DNA of 64,000 nt, taken from positions 1,798,001 through 1,862,000 of the forward strand of contig NZ_QVIO01000001.1 of the NCBI RefSeq assembly GCF_003416895.1. Direction: 5' to 3'. The stretch's first letter is position 1. Every line of letters begins with the position of its first letter. The DNA is from Duganella sp. BJB476 (GTDB taxonomy: Bacteria; Pseudomonadota; Gammaproteobacteria; Burkholderiales; Burkholderiaceae_D). The notes beneath the pieces are model-generated. The model was given only the letters and a program-made list of their open reading frames with translations, made no database searches and was not told where the DNA came from. Shown here in pieces: positions 1-8,583 of this stretch. Made by a program: the position numbers and the translations under genes.

Positions 1-689
1 AACACCATATCCGGCTTGGTCGCCTTGATGGCGGTAAGGATGGCGCTGAAGTCGGTCGACTTGTCGGTAGTGAACTGGGTCGACACCACGGTGGTGCCCG
101 ACGCGCCGCCGGTGCGCTTGACGTTCTTGACAAATTCATCGACCAGGCCCTTGCCGTAGGCAGTGCGGTCGTCGATCACGGCGATGCGCTTGGCCTTGAC
201 GTTCTGCATCGCATAGCGGGCCAGCGCGGCGCCCAGCTGCTCGTCGTTAGCGATGTTGCGGAACGCGGTCTCGTAACGCTGGCGCGTGTATTGCGGATTG
301 GTGGCCGATGGCGAGATCTGCGGTATGCCGGCGTCGTGGTAGATGCGCGAAGCCGGAATGGTCGTGCCCGACGTCTCGTGGCCGATCACGCCGTTGACCC
401 TGGCGTCCACCAACTTTTGCGCGGCAGTGGTGCCCTGCTTGGGATCGGCTGCATCGTCTTCCGCCTGCAACACGATCTTGTACTTCTTCCCGCCGATGAC
501 CACGCCCTTGGCGTTGAGCTCGTCGACCGCCATGCGGGCGCCGTTTTCATTGTCCTTGCCCAGATGGGCGATCGGCCCCGAAGTCGCCGCCACATGGCCG
601 ATCGTGATGATCGCTTCCGCCTGCGCGGCGCCGGTGGCAACGAAGGCCAGCGCAAGCGCCCGGCCGCATGTTTTTATTGTTAATCGCAT
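1..689 (-). CDS. Branched-chain amino acid ABC transporter substrate-binding protein (LivJ/LivK-like), 3' end outside window
   Basis: About 229 N-terminal residues are visible; the C-terminal part lies beyond base 1. The start MRLTIKTCGRALALAF begins a Sec signal peptide ending near GAAQA. The mature part opens ITIGHVAATSGPIAHLGKDN, the usual first strand of periplasmic leucine/isoleucine/valine-binding proteins (type I fold), and continues with GARMAVDELNAKGV and a VNGVIGHETSG stretch. The family delivers branched-chain amino acids or related solutes to LivHMGF-type permeases; none is visible here, and any partner would lie to the left. It is transcribed divergently from the aminotransferase at 824. 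Family is clear, ligand is not. Confidence 0.88.
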   Translation of the reverse strand, partial: MRLTIKTCGRALALAFVATGAAQAEAIITIGHVAATSGPIAHLGKDNENGARMAVDELNAKGVVIGGKKYKIVLQAEDDAADPKQGTTAAQKLVDARVNGVIGHETSGTTIPASRIYHDAGIPQISPSATNPQYTRQRYETAFRNIANDEQLGAALARYAMQNVKAKRIAVIDDRTAYGKGLVDEFVKNVKRTGGASGTTVVSTQFTTDKSTDFSAILTAIKATKPDMV

Positions 690-823
690 AAGATTAGTGA
701 GCCATCCTCATTGGTTAAGCGAACAAGGATACCACCAGGCAAATATGTGTGCAGACGTGCGTACTGACTTCCTTATCTGAAGTAGAATAACAAATCGAAA
801 CATTTGCCACAGAGACACTTTGC

Positions 824-1975
824 ATGGAAACATCACAACGCATCGCCCGCTCCAAGCCGCTGGCGACCACCGCAATGCACGGCCGGGTCGACGCCATGAA
901 GGCGCGCGGCGAGGACGTGATTGACTTTTCCATCGCAATCTCGCATTTCCAGGCGCCGGAAAGCGTGCTGCAAGCGGTGCGCGACGGCTTGCAACAACCC
1001 TCCCTGCCCTACACCACGGTCGGCGGCGACGCCGGCATCCGCGCCCGCCTGGCCGCCAAGGTCAGCAGCGAAAACGGCATCGCCGCCAGCGCCGGCGAAA
1101 TCATCGTCACCAACGGCGCCAAGCAGGCCTTGTATCAGGCGCTGTATGTGATGGCCGATCCTGGCGACGCCGTCATCATCTTCAAGCCGCACTGGCCAGC
1201 CTACGTCACCACCTGCAAGCTGCTGGGACTGGAGCCGGTGCTGGTCGATCTGCCGGCCACCGTCAGCGCCGAATTCCTCGACAGCCTGCCACCGGCCAAA
1301 ATCCTGATCATCAACAATCCGCACAACCCCACCGGCGGCGTGCTGCGGGCCGACGAAATCGAACGCATCGCCGGCTGGCTCAAACGCACCGGCACCCGCG
1401 CCATCGTCGACGAGAGCTACGAAAAGCTGATCTTCGAAGGCGTCCATACCAGCCTGGCCGCGCGGCCGGACTGGCAGCAGATCGGCATCGTCACGCTGTA
1501 TTCCGCCTCGCAGAGCTACGCGATGATGGGTTGGCGCGCCGGCTTCGCGGTGGCGCCGCCCCACATCGTCACCGCGATGGAGACGCTGCAAGGCCCGATC
1601 ACCGCCGCCGCGCCCATGCTGATCCAGCTGGCGCTGGCCTCCGCCTTCGAGTCCGGCGAACCGACGGCGATGCTGGAAGAATACCGCCAGCGCCGCGACC
1701 TGGTGCTGGACATGGTGCACGGCCTGCCTTGGATGCGCATGCACTGCCCGGCCTCCGGCCCCTATCTGTGGGGCGACGTCTCGGCGCTGACCATGGACAC
1801 CAAACAGTTCGCCGAGGAGTTGCTGAACCAGTACTCGGTGGCGCTGATGCCGGGCGACGCCTTGGGTGCGCCGGGCTTTATCCGCATCGGTTATATTTCG
1901 GACGACATCGCCACGCTGCGGCGCGGCGTCCAGGCGATTATCCGCTACGGCAACGCACGTTATCGGGCCCGTTAA
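824..1975 (+). CDS. Class I/II PLP-fold aminotransferase homologue lacking the catalytic lysine
   Basis: A 383-residue protein of the fold-type I aminotransferase family, full length. Family landmarks are present: NNPHNPTGG near residues 164-172, the cofactor-ring Asp/Tyr pair in VDESYEK (Asp196, Tyr199), the MMGWRAGF element after the active site, and the C-terminal carboxylate-binding Arg in FIRIGY. The lysine that forms the Schiff base with PLP, normally in S-x-S-K-x-Y-A-M, is Gln230 here: the local sequence is YSASQSYAMMGWRAG and the codon at 1511-1513 is CAG. Without lysine, ordinary transamination would not be expected. It could be a PLP/PMP-binding dehydratase-like enzyme, a regulator or a decaying enzyme. 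It lies 9 bases before the histidine kinase gene, so the two may be co-transcribed. Confidence 0.85.
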   Translation: METSQRIARSKPLATTAMHGRVDAMKARGEDVIDFSIAISHFQAPESVLQAVRDGLQQPSLPYTTVGGDAGIRARLAAKVSSENGIAASAGEIIVTNGAKQALYQALYVMADPGDAVIIFKPHWPAYVTTCKLLGLEPVLVDLPATVSAEFLDSLPPAKILIINNPHNPTGGVLRADEIERIAGWLKRTGTRAIVDESYEKLIFEGVHTSLAARPDWQQIGIVTLYSASQSYAMMGWRAGFAVAPPHIVTAMETLQGPITAAAPMLIQLALASAFESGEPTAMLEEYRQRRDLVLDMVHGLPWMRMHCPASGPYLWGDVSALTMDTKQFAEELLNQYSVALMPGDALGAPGFIRIGYISDDIATLRRGVQAIIRYGNARYRAR

Positions 1976-1984
1976 GCACCCAGC

Positions 1985-4207
1985 ATGGCCTTTCTTCTCT
2001 TCCAACTCAATAGCTTGCGCAGCCGCCTGATCCTGCTGGTGGCGCTGGCGATCGCGCCGATCGCGGTGATGACGCTGGTCAGCGGCGTGCGCGAACGCCA
2101 GCACGCGGTGCAGGTGGCGGAAGAGAATCTGCAACGCCTGACCAACCTGGCCGCCGCCAACGAAGCGCAATCGATCGAGGGCGCGCGCCAGATCCTGCGC
2201 GACCTGGCCAGCATTCCCGACCTGACCGGCGACCAGCAACATTGCAGCCGCCTGCTGGCCAATATCCAGCAACAGAATCCCGACTACGCCAACCTTGGCC
2301 TGATCCAGCTGAACGGCGATGTCACCTGCAGCGCCATCCCCTCGTCCACGCCGGTCAACCTGTCGGACCGCTCGCACTTCCGCCGCGCCGTGCACCTGCG
2401 CCGCTTCGTGGCCGGCGGCTATGTGTTCGGCCGCGTGATCCAGAAACACACCGTCAACCTCACCTACCCGCTGCTGGGCGAAGGCGACAAGGTCAAGGCC
2501 GTGGTGTTCGCCGCGCTCGACCTGACCAAGCTGGATCGCTTCGTGGCCGACATCAAGCTGCCGCCCGGATCGCTGCTGCTGACGTCCGACTCGGACGGCA
2601 GGATCATTTCGCGCAAGCCCAATCCGGACCAGTGGTTCGGCCAGATGGTATGGCCGGAAATGCGGGCCGCCATGGCCGGCGAACCGGGCAAGCCGGTGCT
2701 GCTGACCGGACCCGATGGCATCGAACGCCTGCACCGTTTTGCCCGCGTCGGCAACAACGGCTTGTCCGACTACACCGTCACCATCGGCATTCCGGCAGAC
2801 GACATCACCGCCTCCGCCCGCCACGACCAGATGCTGGACATGTCGGCACTGGCCGTCACGGTGGCGCTGGCGCTGCTGGCGGCCTGGTTTGTCGGCGACG
2901 TGCTGGTGCTGCGCCGGGTCAAGCGCCTGGCCACCACCGCCAACAGCATCGCCTCCGGCACGCTGGGCGCGCGCAGCGGCATCGTCTACGGCAACGAGGA
3001 AATCAGCGAACTGGCGCGGGCGCTGGACGCGATGGCCGAGGCCTTGCAGCAAAAGGAACTCCAGCACATGAAGGCGGAAAGCCAGCTGCGCCTGGCCGAC
3101 CAGCGCAAGGATGAATTCCTGGCGATGCTGGCGCATGAACTGCGCAATCCGCTGGCGCCGATCAGCGCCGGCGCGCAGTTGCTGCAAAGCGGCCACGCCA
3201 CCGCCGCGGCGGTCGAACGCACGGCCAGCATCATCGTCCGCCAGGTGCACCACATGACGCGCCTGGTTGACGACCTGCTCGACGTTTCGCGCGTGACTCG
3301 CGGGCTGGTGACGGTGACGCGCGTACCGCTCAACATGGCCGACGTGGTGGCCGACGCCGTCGAACAGGCGGAGCCGCTATTCAGGAACAAGCATCAGCAT
3401 TTCGAACTGTCGCTGCCCGAGGTGCCGCAGCAAGTCAACGGCGACCACAAACGACTGGTGCAGGTGCTGGTCAATGTGCTCAACAACGCCGCCAAATACA
3501 CGCCGGTCGACGGCGTCATCAAGTTGTCGGTACATGGCGGGGACGGCGTGGTGCGGCTGGTGGTCAGCGATTCCGGCATCGGCATGGCGCCGGAACTGCG
3601 CGCCCGCGTGTTCGAATTGTTCGCCCAGGCCGACCGCAATCCCGACCGTTCGCAAGGAGGGCTGGGACTGGGCCTGGCGCTGGTCAAATCGCTGGTGGAA
3701 CTGCATGGCGGCAGCGTCGCCGCCGATAGTCCGGGCGAGCAGCAAGGCAGCACCTTCACCATCTCGCTGCCTGGCGGTCCAGGCCAGAACGCAACGCCAG
3801 CGTCCGGGCGGTCCGCGGCCGGCAGCGCCAGGCTGCGCGTGCTGGTGGTGGACGACAACATCGACGCCGCGCAAACGCTGCAACTGCTGCTCGATGCATC
3901 CGGCCACGAGGTATTAGTGGCGCATACCGCGCTGGAGGCGCTGGAGATCGCCCAGCGCCTGGCGCCGGAACTGTGCCTGCTCGATATCGGCCTGCCCGAC
4001 ATCAGCGGCAACGAGCTGGCGCGCGGCCTGCGCGAGCTGCCGCAAACCGCCAACGCCACGCTGGTGGCGGTGACCGGCTACGGCCGCAGCGAGGACCGCG
4101 ACCTGGCCAGCGCGGCTGGCTTCGACCACTACTTCGTCAAGCCGGTCGATGTCGAAGCGCTGCTGGCATTGATCGCCAGGCTGTCGCCGGCTACTCCCAC
4201 GACTTAG
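1985..4207 (+). CDS. Membrane-bound hybrid sensor histidine kinase (Cache-like sensor, HAMP, HisKA, HATPase, receiver)
   Basis: A 740-residue protein. Transmembrane helix 1 lies near residues 14-34, followed by a periplasmic Cache-like sensor of about 250 residues and helix 2 near 288-308. A HAMP linker follows. The dimerisation/phosphorylation helix contains FLAMLAHELRNPLAPIS, with the phospho-accepting His. The ATPase domain has an N box (VLVNVLNNAAKY), DSGIGM and GGLGLGLALVKSL. The C-terminal receiver has the acidic pair in VLVVDDN, the phospho-Asp in LLDIGLPDISG and the conserved Lys in FVKPVD. It would sense an extracytoplasmic ligand and pass phosphate to its own receiver, then probably to an HPt protein. 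No cognate output regulator is adjacent. Its last 17 bases overlap the convergent gene at 4191. Confidence 0.93.
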   Translation: MAFLLFQLNSLRSRLILLVALAIAPIAVMTLVSGVRERQHAVQVAEENLQRLTNLAAANEAQSIEGARQILRDLASIPDLTGDQQHCSRLLANIQQQNPDYANLGLIQLNGDVTCSAIPSSTPVNLSDRSHFRRAVHLRRFVAGGYVFGRVIQKHTVNLTYPLLGEGDKVKAVVFAALDLTKLDRFVADIKLPPGSLLLTSDSDGRIISRKPNPDQWFGQMVWPEMRAAMAGEPGKPVLLTGPDGIERLHRFARVGNNGLSDYTVTIGIPADDITASARHDQMLDMSALAVTVALALLAAWFVGDVLVLRRVKRLATTANSIASGTLGARSGIVYGNEEISELARALDAMAEALQQKELQHMKAESQLRLADQRKDEFLAMLAHELRNPLAPISAGAQLLQSGHATAAAVERTASIIVRQVHHMTRLVDDLLDVSRVTRGLVTVTRVPLNMADVVADAVEQAEPLFRNKHQHFELSLPEVPQQVNGDHKRLVQVLVNVLNNAAKYTPVDGVIKLSVHGGDGVVRLVVSDSGIGMAPELRARVFELFAQADRNPDRSQGGLGLGLALVKSLVELHGGSVAADSPGEQQGSTFTISLPGGPGQNATPASGRSAAGSARLRVLVVDDNIDAAQTLQLLLDASGHEVLVAHTALEALEIAQRLAPELCLLDIGLPDISGNELARGLRELPQTANATLVAVTGYGRSEDRDLASAAGFDHYFVKPVDVEALLALIARLSPATPTT

Positions 4208-4970
4208 CGATACGTTCCAGTTCTCCGCTTTTTTCCAGCGTCTGCAAGGCCGCCCGCAGGCGCTCGACCACCGCCGGATCGACCTGTTTGCCGACGACGA
4301 AATACAGCGGGCTGATAGCCATGACGGTCGGCAGGATCTTGAATTTGGCGGCCATGCCTGAGCGGTCCAGCACCGCCTGCAAACCCGGCGTCCGATGGAA
4401 GAAGAAGCGGCCCCGGTGGGCCAGCAGCTTTTGCAAGTTGAGCTTGGGGTCCGCGGCGCCGGCGTCGATCTGCGACAGGCCGGCCGATTCCAGCACCGTC
4501 ACGCCGGCGAAGCCACGATTGGCCAGCACCACATTGTCCGGCGCCAGCTTGCGCAGGTCGTCCCAATTGGCGATCACCGCCGCGTCGTCGCCGCGCGCGA
4601 CCAGGTAGTAGCGGATGGAGAACAGCGGCGGACCGACAAACAGGTATTTTTTGTCCCGTTCCGGCGAATGCGAGAGTCCGCAGGAAGCATCCTGCACGCT
4701 GCGGTCCATGGCGGAGTAAATGCGCGGCAAGGGCTGCCAGACCTGGTCGCCGGTGAATTTCAGGCCGGGATCCAGCTTTTCGACGGCGCGCATGATATCG
4801 ACGCAGATGCCGACCACGCGCCCACCGGTCGCGCCGGCGCTCTGGAATTTGGGCTCGGTGCCCTGCTGGGCTGCCGTGCGGATTTCGGTCGCGGCGACAC
4901 TGGTCCCGGCCGTCGATAGCAAGGACAGCATCGCACTCAGTACAACAACCCTGGTCGGCACACGTAGCAT
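4191..4970 (-). CDS. Periplasmic solute-binding protein, SBP_bac_3-like, orphan
   Basis: The ATG at 4970 is preferred (259 residues) over an upstream TTG at 5018, because MLRVPTRVVVLSAMLSLL starts a normal signal peptide cleaved near TSVAA. The mature part carries features of family 3 solute-binding proteins: VVGICVDIMRAVEKLDPG, then SPERDKKYLFVGPPLF and YYLVARGDD. No permease or ATPase gene is adjacent, so it may be an orphan receptor-type binding protein or act with a distant transporter. It lies just downstream of the phosphoesterase gene on the same strand (62 bases from its stop to this ATG) and converges on the kinase gene, overlapping it by 17 bases. The histidine kinase could be a functional partner, but that is only a guess from position. 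Confidence 0.75.
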   Translation of the reverse strand: MLRVPTRVVVLSAMLSLLSTAGTSVAATEIRTAAQQGTEPKFQSAGATGGRVVGICVDIMRAVEKLDPGLKFTGDQVWQPLPRIYSAMDRSVQDASCGLSHSPERDKKYLFVGPPLFSIRYYLVARGDDAAVIANWDDLRKLAPDNVVLANRGFAGVTVLESAGLSQIDAGAADPKLNLQKLLAHRGRFFFHRTPGLQAVLDRSGMAAKFKILPTVMAISPLYFVVGKQVDPAVVERLRAALQTLEKSGELERIAKSWE

Positions 4971-5032
4971 CAGCCCATTGTAGCGCGAGCTTACCGCGTC
5001 GTCACCAATTGGCGACAACGCGGAGGCCTGGC

Positions 5033-6121
5033 TCAGAACTGGATGGTTTTCAGTCGTTTGGTTTTGCCGTAGTGTTCATCGAAGCCGTACACCTCGATGC
5101 GCACCTTGCCGCTGGCGTGCACTTTGACCAGCGCCCAGGCGTAGGCCCGGTCCTGCGGATTGCGGCTGTCCCCGGCCTTGGCGCTGAACGGCGAACCGCC
5201 CGAGCCCACCATCACCTGCCACGCCTTGCCGCCGTCGGCGAGCGCCGGCTGCTGGGCGTTGAAGATGTGCTGGTGGCCGCAGAAATAGGCGCCGCCGTAT
5301 TCTTCCATCACCTGCCAGAAGGCCTTGGCGTTGTCCGGATAGATGTCCATGCCGTCCTCCTCCACGCCGTCCTTGAAGTAGTAGGTGTAGGCCGGCTTGT
5401 GGCCGAACACGAAGAAGCGCTTGGCGCCGCGCGCCTTGGCCTGGCGGAAGTCCTCCGCCAGCCAGTGCGCCGGACCGTGGCCGTCGTTGCCGACCGGGTC
5501 GGTGTCGATCACGGCGAAGTGGCTGCCGCCGGCGTCGAAGGAGAACGTCAATTGCGACTGGCTGGTCCGGTTGCCATCCGGCCCGCCCACCGGCGGCGCG
5601 TTGCCGGCGTCGAAGGCGCTGGCCTCGATGCCGGTGACGGCCTTCCAACGGGCGGTATCCAGTATCAGGTCGCCCATGCTTTCGCGCCACAGCTCTTCGT
5701 TTTCAAGACGCGCTATCTTGGTGGTCTTGCCGGCGGCGTCCTTGTCCTTGAACTGCATTTCATGGTTGCCGGTCACCGGCACCACGTAGGTGCCGTTTTC
5801 CATCAAGCCCGCCGTCATGCCGCGCCAGTAGGCATACTGGCGGGCGATCGCGCTCTTGTCGGCGGTATAGCCCATGATCATGTCGCCGTTGAAGAACAAG
5901 GCCTTCGGCCTGGCCGCCTGGATCTCGCGCAGGATGCGCGACAAGGCGCGGGTGTTTTGCAGGTAGACCTTGTCCTGCGCCGTCTCGGCACTGGCCGGAT
6001 CGGCGCGCGAGTCGCCCACGGTGGCGAACGACATCACCACCGGATCGGACGCCGCCATCGCGGCGCCTTCCCCGGTCGCCAGCACCAGCGCCGCGCAACA
6101 CAGCATTGTGGATATACGCAT
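5033..6121 (-). CDS. Periplasmic metallophosphoesterase (calcineurin-like, purple acid phosphatase type)
   Basis: Starting at ATG 6121 it has 362 residues with a signal peptide (MRISTMLCCAALVLATGEG, cleaved near AMAA). An upstream-extended frame exists, but the ATG has an AAGG ribosome-binding sequence at good distance that overlaps the stop region of the TonB receptor gene. Metal-ligand motifs of the dinuclear phosphoesterase family are visible in order: TVGDSRAD, FFNGDMIM, VTGNHEMQ, FVFGHKPAY and CGHQHIFN. It would hydrolyse phosphate esters in the periplasm. It is only 10 bases behind the TonB receptor gene, so the two form a pair for outer-membrane uptake and periplasmic dephosphorylation of an organic phosphate. 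Confidence 0.87.
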   Translation of the reverse strand: MRISTMLCCAALVLATGEGAAMAASDPVVMSFATVGDSRADPASAETAQDKVYLQNTRALSRILREIQAARPKALFFNGDMIMGYTADKSAIARQYAYWRGMTAGLMENGTYVVPVTGNHEMQFKDKDAAGKTTKIARLENEELWRESMGDLILDTARWKAVTGIEASAFDAGNAPPVGGPDGNRTSQSQLTFSFDAGGSHFAVIDTDPVGNDGHGPAHWLAEDFRQAKARGAKRFFVFGHKPAYTYYFKDGVEEDGMDIYPDNAKAFWQVMEEYGGAYFCGHQHIFNAQQPALADGGKAWQVMVGSGGSPFSAKAGDSRNPQDRAYAWALVKVHASGKVRIEVYGFDEHYGKTKRLKTIQF

Positions 6122-6131
6122 GCGAGCTACC

Positions 6132-8348
6132 TTAGAAATCGGCATTGAGCGACACGGTCCAGCTACGCTCAGGCACAAAGGTGTACTGGTCGAACGCCGC
6201 GCCCTTGCTGTTCGCGCTGATCGACGTCGCATCCTGCTTGTTGAAGACGTTGTTGACACCAACCTGCACCTTGAGCATCTTGACGACGCCGCCCACGCGC
6301 CAGCGGTAGCCGGCGGTGAAGTCGGTCACCGTGTAGGCACCGATCTGGTAGGCGGCCGGTTCGCCGTCCTTGGCGTACTGGCTGCCGTTGGTCTTGGCGA
6401 TCAGCGAGCCATACAGGCCATGGTCCTTGTACAGCAGGCCCAGTGCGGCGGTCGATTTCGGCACCTTGGCGATTTGCAGGCCGGTGTCCTTGGCCTCGGC
6501 CTTGTTGACCGAACCGTTGGCGTGCAGCGAGAAGCCGCTGCCGACATAATACGTCGCCGCGCCTTCGATGCCCTTGTAGATCACGCCGCCCTGGTTGTAG
6601 TACACCAGGTCATTGCCGGTGCCGGTCGAGGCGATCTTGTTGTTGAAGTCGATGTAGTAGACGTCCGCATCGAAGGTCAGGTTGCCCGACTGGTGCACGG
6701 TGCCCAGCTGGTAGTTGGTGGAGGTCTGCGGCTTCGGCGTGCTCAGGTTCGGGTTATTCACGTAGAACATCGACAGGTCCGGCACCAGGAAACCGCGCGC
6801 AGTCTGCGCGTAGGCCGACCATTCCTTGTTGATCGCGTAGTTCGCGGTCAGGAACGGCAAGGTGGTGTCGTAGGTCTGGTCAGCCTTGGTCGGGATGCGC
6901 GTACCCTGGTTGACCACCGCGTCCAGCGAGCGCTTGAAGTTCACATATTTGAGACCCGGCGTCACGGTCCATTGCGGCGCCACGGCCCATTCGAATTCGA
7001 CGAAGGGCTGATACTGCTTCCACGACGAGTTCTGGTTGTAGGAGACGTCTTTCGGCGCGGTCGCTTCCTTCGGGTTCGGCGCGTTCAGCGTCCAATCCAG
7101 GTCGTAGGTATGGCGTTCGGTGTCGGAGTTCTCCAGCCAGACGCCCGCGCGCAGCAGGCCTGCTTGCAGCTGCTTGGTCAGTTTGAAGATGTCGCCGTTG
7201 ACGCGGTAGGAATTGAGCTTGTTGTAGCCTGGGACGTTCTTGTTGCCGGCCGGGCCGGACTTGGTGCCGTTGGCGGTGGCGCCGCTGGCGTCCTGGCCGG
7301 AGAAGGTGTTGTTGTCGTAGGCATAGGTGTACAGCGTGTTGTCGATCGCCCAGCCGCCGTCCAGCTGCGATTGCAGGCGGATATATTCGAAGTCGGTGCG
7401 CTTGTCGTTGTAGTTGTAGCCGAAGTAGTTCTGGCTGGTCTTGTCGTTGTTGAGCGAGTAGTTTTTACCGTACAGCGCGACCTGGGCCAGCGTAACGCCG
7501 GCCTTGTCCGGCACGTAGCTGTGGATCTTGTTATAGGTCGAGAACACCGTCAGCATGGTGTCCTTGCCCAGCGGTTTCTGGAACTTGAACTGATAATTGT
7601 CTTCCTTGACGCCGCTGTAGGTCTGGTAGCCGTCGCTGGTCAGGCGCGAGGCGTTGAACATCATGCGGGCATCGCCGAACTGCTCCAGCTGGCCGGAATC
7701 GATCTCCGCGCCGAGGATCTTGGTGTTCCAGGAACCGTAGGTGGCGTAAGGCGAAAAGCGGAATTCGGTGGCCAGCTCTTTCGAGAACAGGTTGATCGAA
7801 CCGCCGAAGGTGGCTTGTCCCAGGTTGCTGGCGTTGCCGGGACCGCGCTCGATCACCATGCCGCCGATGATACGGGCCGGGAAGTAGGAGGTCGAGTGGT
7901 GGGTAGGATTGTTGGTGTCGCCGAACGGGATGCCGTCGTAGGTGACGTTGTACTCGCCGTCCTGGAAGCCGCGCAGCGTGACCTTCGATTCGCCCAGGCC
8001 AGGACCGTTGGACGACAGGCCGGAGCCCACGCTCGGCGCGATGCGCGCCACGGCGTTGAAGTCCGCCAGCGGCGTAACCGCCTGCTCGATGAAGGTCGCG
8101 GTGATGACGGACTGCGGCTGGGTCGCCTTCAACGAAGCCTGCACCGGCGCGCGGTTGGCGGCGTTGGAGCCGGTGATCACCACGCGGCTTTTGATCGCTT
8201 CCGAATCCAGCGCGGTGTTCGATACCGGCACATCCTCCATGGTCGGCGCTGCGGTTTGCGCGTGGGCGGCGCCGGACATCAGGGCCAGGGCGGCCAGAAC
8301 GTGGGCCGACATCGTCGACAGGATCAACTGCTGCTTCGGATTCTTCAT
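6132..8348 (-). CDS. TonB-dependent outer-membrane receptor
   Basis: A 738-residue protein with signal peptide (cleavage near AAHA), an N-terminal plug domain (about residues 55-175, with VTLRGFQDGEYNVTYDGIPF and IERGPGNASNLGQATFGGS), a long beta-barrel rich in alternating aromatic residues, and a C-terminal Phe (VSLNADF) typical of outer-membrane proteins. It imports a ligand across the outer membrane with TonB-ExbBD energy. The start at 8348 is supported by a GGAAAG ribosome-binding sequence. The following gene is a periplasmic phosphoesterase, and a possible Pho box lies about 50 bases upstream, so an organic phosphate or phosphorylated chelate is a reasonable ligand guess. A siderophore receptor role cannot be excluded. 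Confidence 0.93.
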   Translation of the reverse strand: MKNPKQQLILSTMSAHVLAALALMSGAAHAQTAAPTMEDVPVSNTALDSEAIKSRVVITGSNAANRAPVQASLKATQPQSVITATFIEQAVTPLADFNAVARIAPSVGSGLSSNGPGLGESKVTLRGFQDGEYNVTYDGIPFGDTNNPTHHSTSYFPARIIGGMVIERGPGNASNLGQATFGGSINLFSKELATEFRFSPYATYGSWNTKILGAEIDSGQLEQFGDARMMFNASRLTSDGYQTYSGVKEDNYQFKFQKPLGKDTMLTVFSTYNKIHSYVPDKAGVTLAQVALYGKNYSLNNDKTSQNYFGYNYNDKRTDFEYIRLQSQLDGGWAIDNTLYTYAYDNNTFSGQDASGATANGTKSGPAGNKNVPGYNKLNSYRVNGDIFKLTKQLQAGLLRAGVWLENSDTERHTYDLDWTLNAPNPKEATAPKDVSYNQNSSWKQYQPFVEFEWAVAPQWTVTPGLKYVNFKRSLDAVVNQGTRIPTKADQTYDTTLPFLTANYAINKEWSAYAQTARGFLVPDLSMFYVNNPNLSTPKPQTSTNYQLGTVHQSGNLTFDADVYYIDFNNKIASTGTGNDLVYYNQGGVIYKGIEGAATYYVGSGFSLHANGSVNKAEAKDTGLQIAKVPKSTAALGLLYKDHGLYGSLIAKTNGSQYAKDGEPAAYQIGAYTVTDFTAGYRWRVGGVVKMLKVQVGVNNVFNKQDATSISANSKGAAFDQYTFVPERSWTVSLNADF

Positions 8349-8395
8349 ATGACTTTCCAGTTTGCGGGGTGTGAAAACCCGAAAGTCTAAGAACC

Positions 8396-8417
8396 AAATA
8401 TGACAACATCATGAATC
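8396..8417 (-). promoter_or_regulatory. Possible Pho box upstream of the TonB receptor/phosphoesterase pair
   Basis: On the minus strand the sequence reads GATTCAT-GATG-TTGTCAT-ATTT: two 7-base units separated by 4 bases, as in the PhoB site (CTGTCAT-N4-CTGTCAT). The promoter-proximal unit matches 6 of 7 bases and the distal one is weaker, mainly TCAT. The phosphoesterase in the operon makes the reading plausible. Confidence 0.4.
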
Positions 8418-8583
8418 GTTTTGATAATCTTGCGATGCCATACAACAGTGCAAGCAGCGCCACCTGAGGGCCAAATAACACGCCGGCGGCGATTTTATCA
8501 GAGCGACTATTAACCCAGAATTAAACCTCAAACATGAATGGTTTTAATGTTCGGTTAATGCACGGCCTCCTAACATCGGCACC

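Noticed and set aside
833..3253. Very long open frame on the minus strand across the aminotransferase and kinase genes
   Set aside because: It is a GC-rich shadow frame with Gln/Arg/Ala/His-rich translation and no recognisable domain; the plus strand carries two clear proteins.
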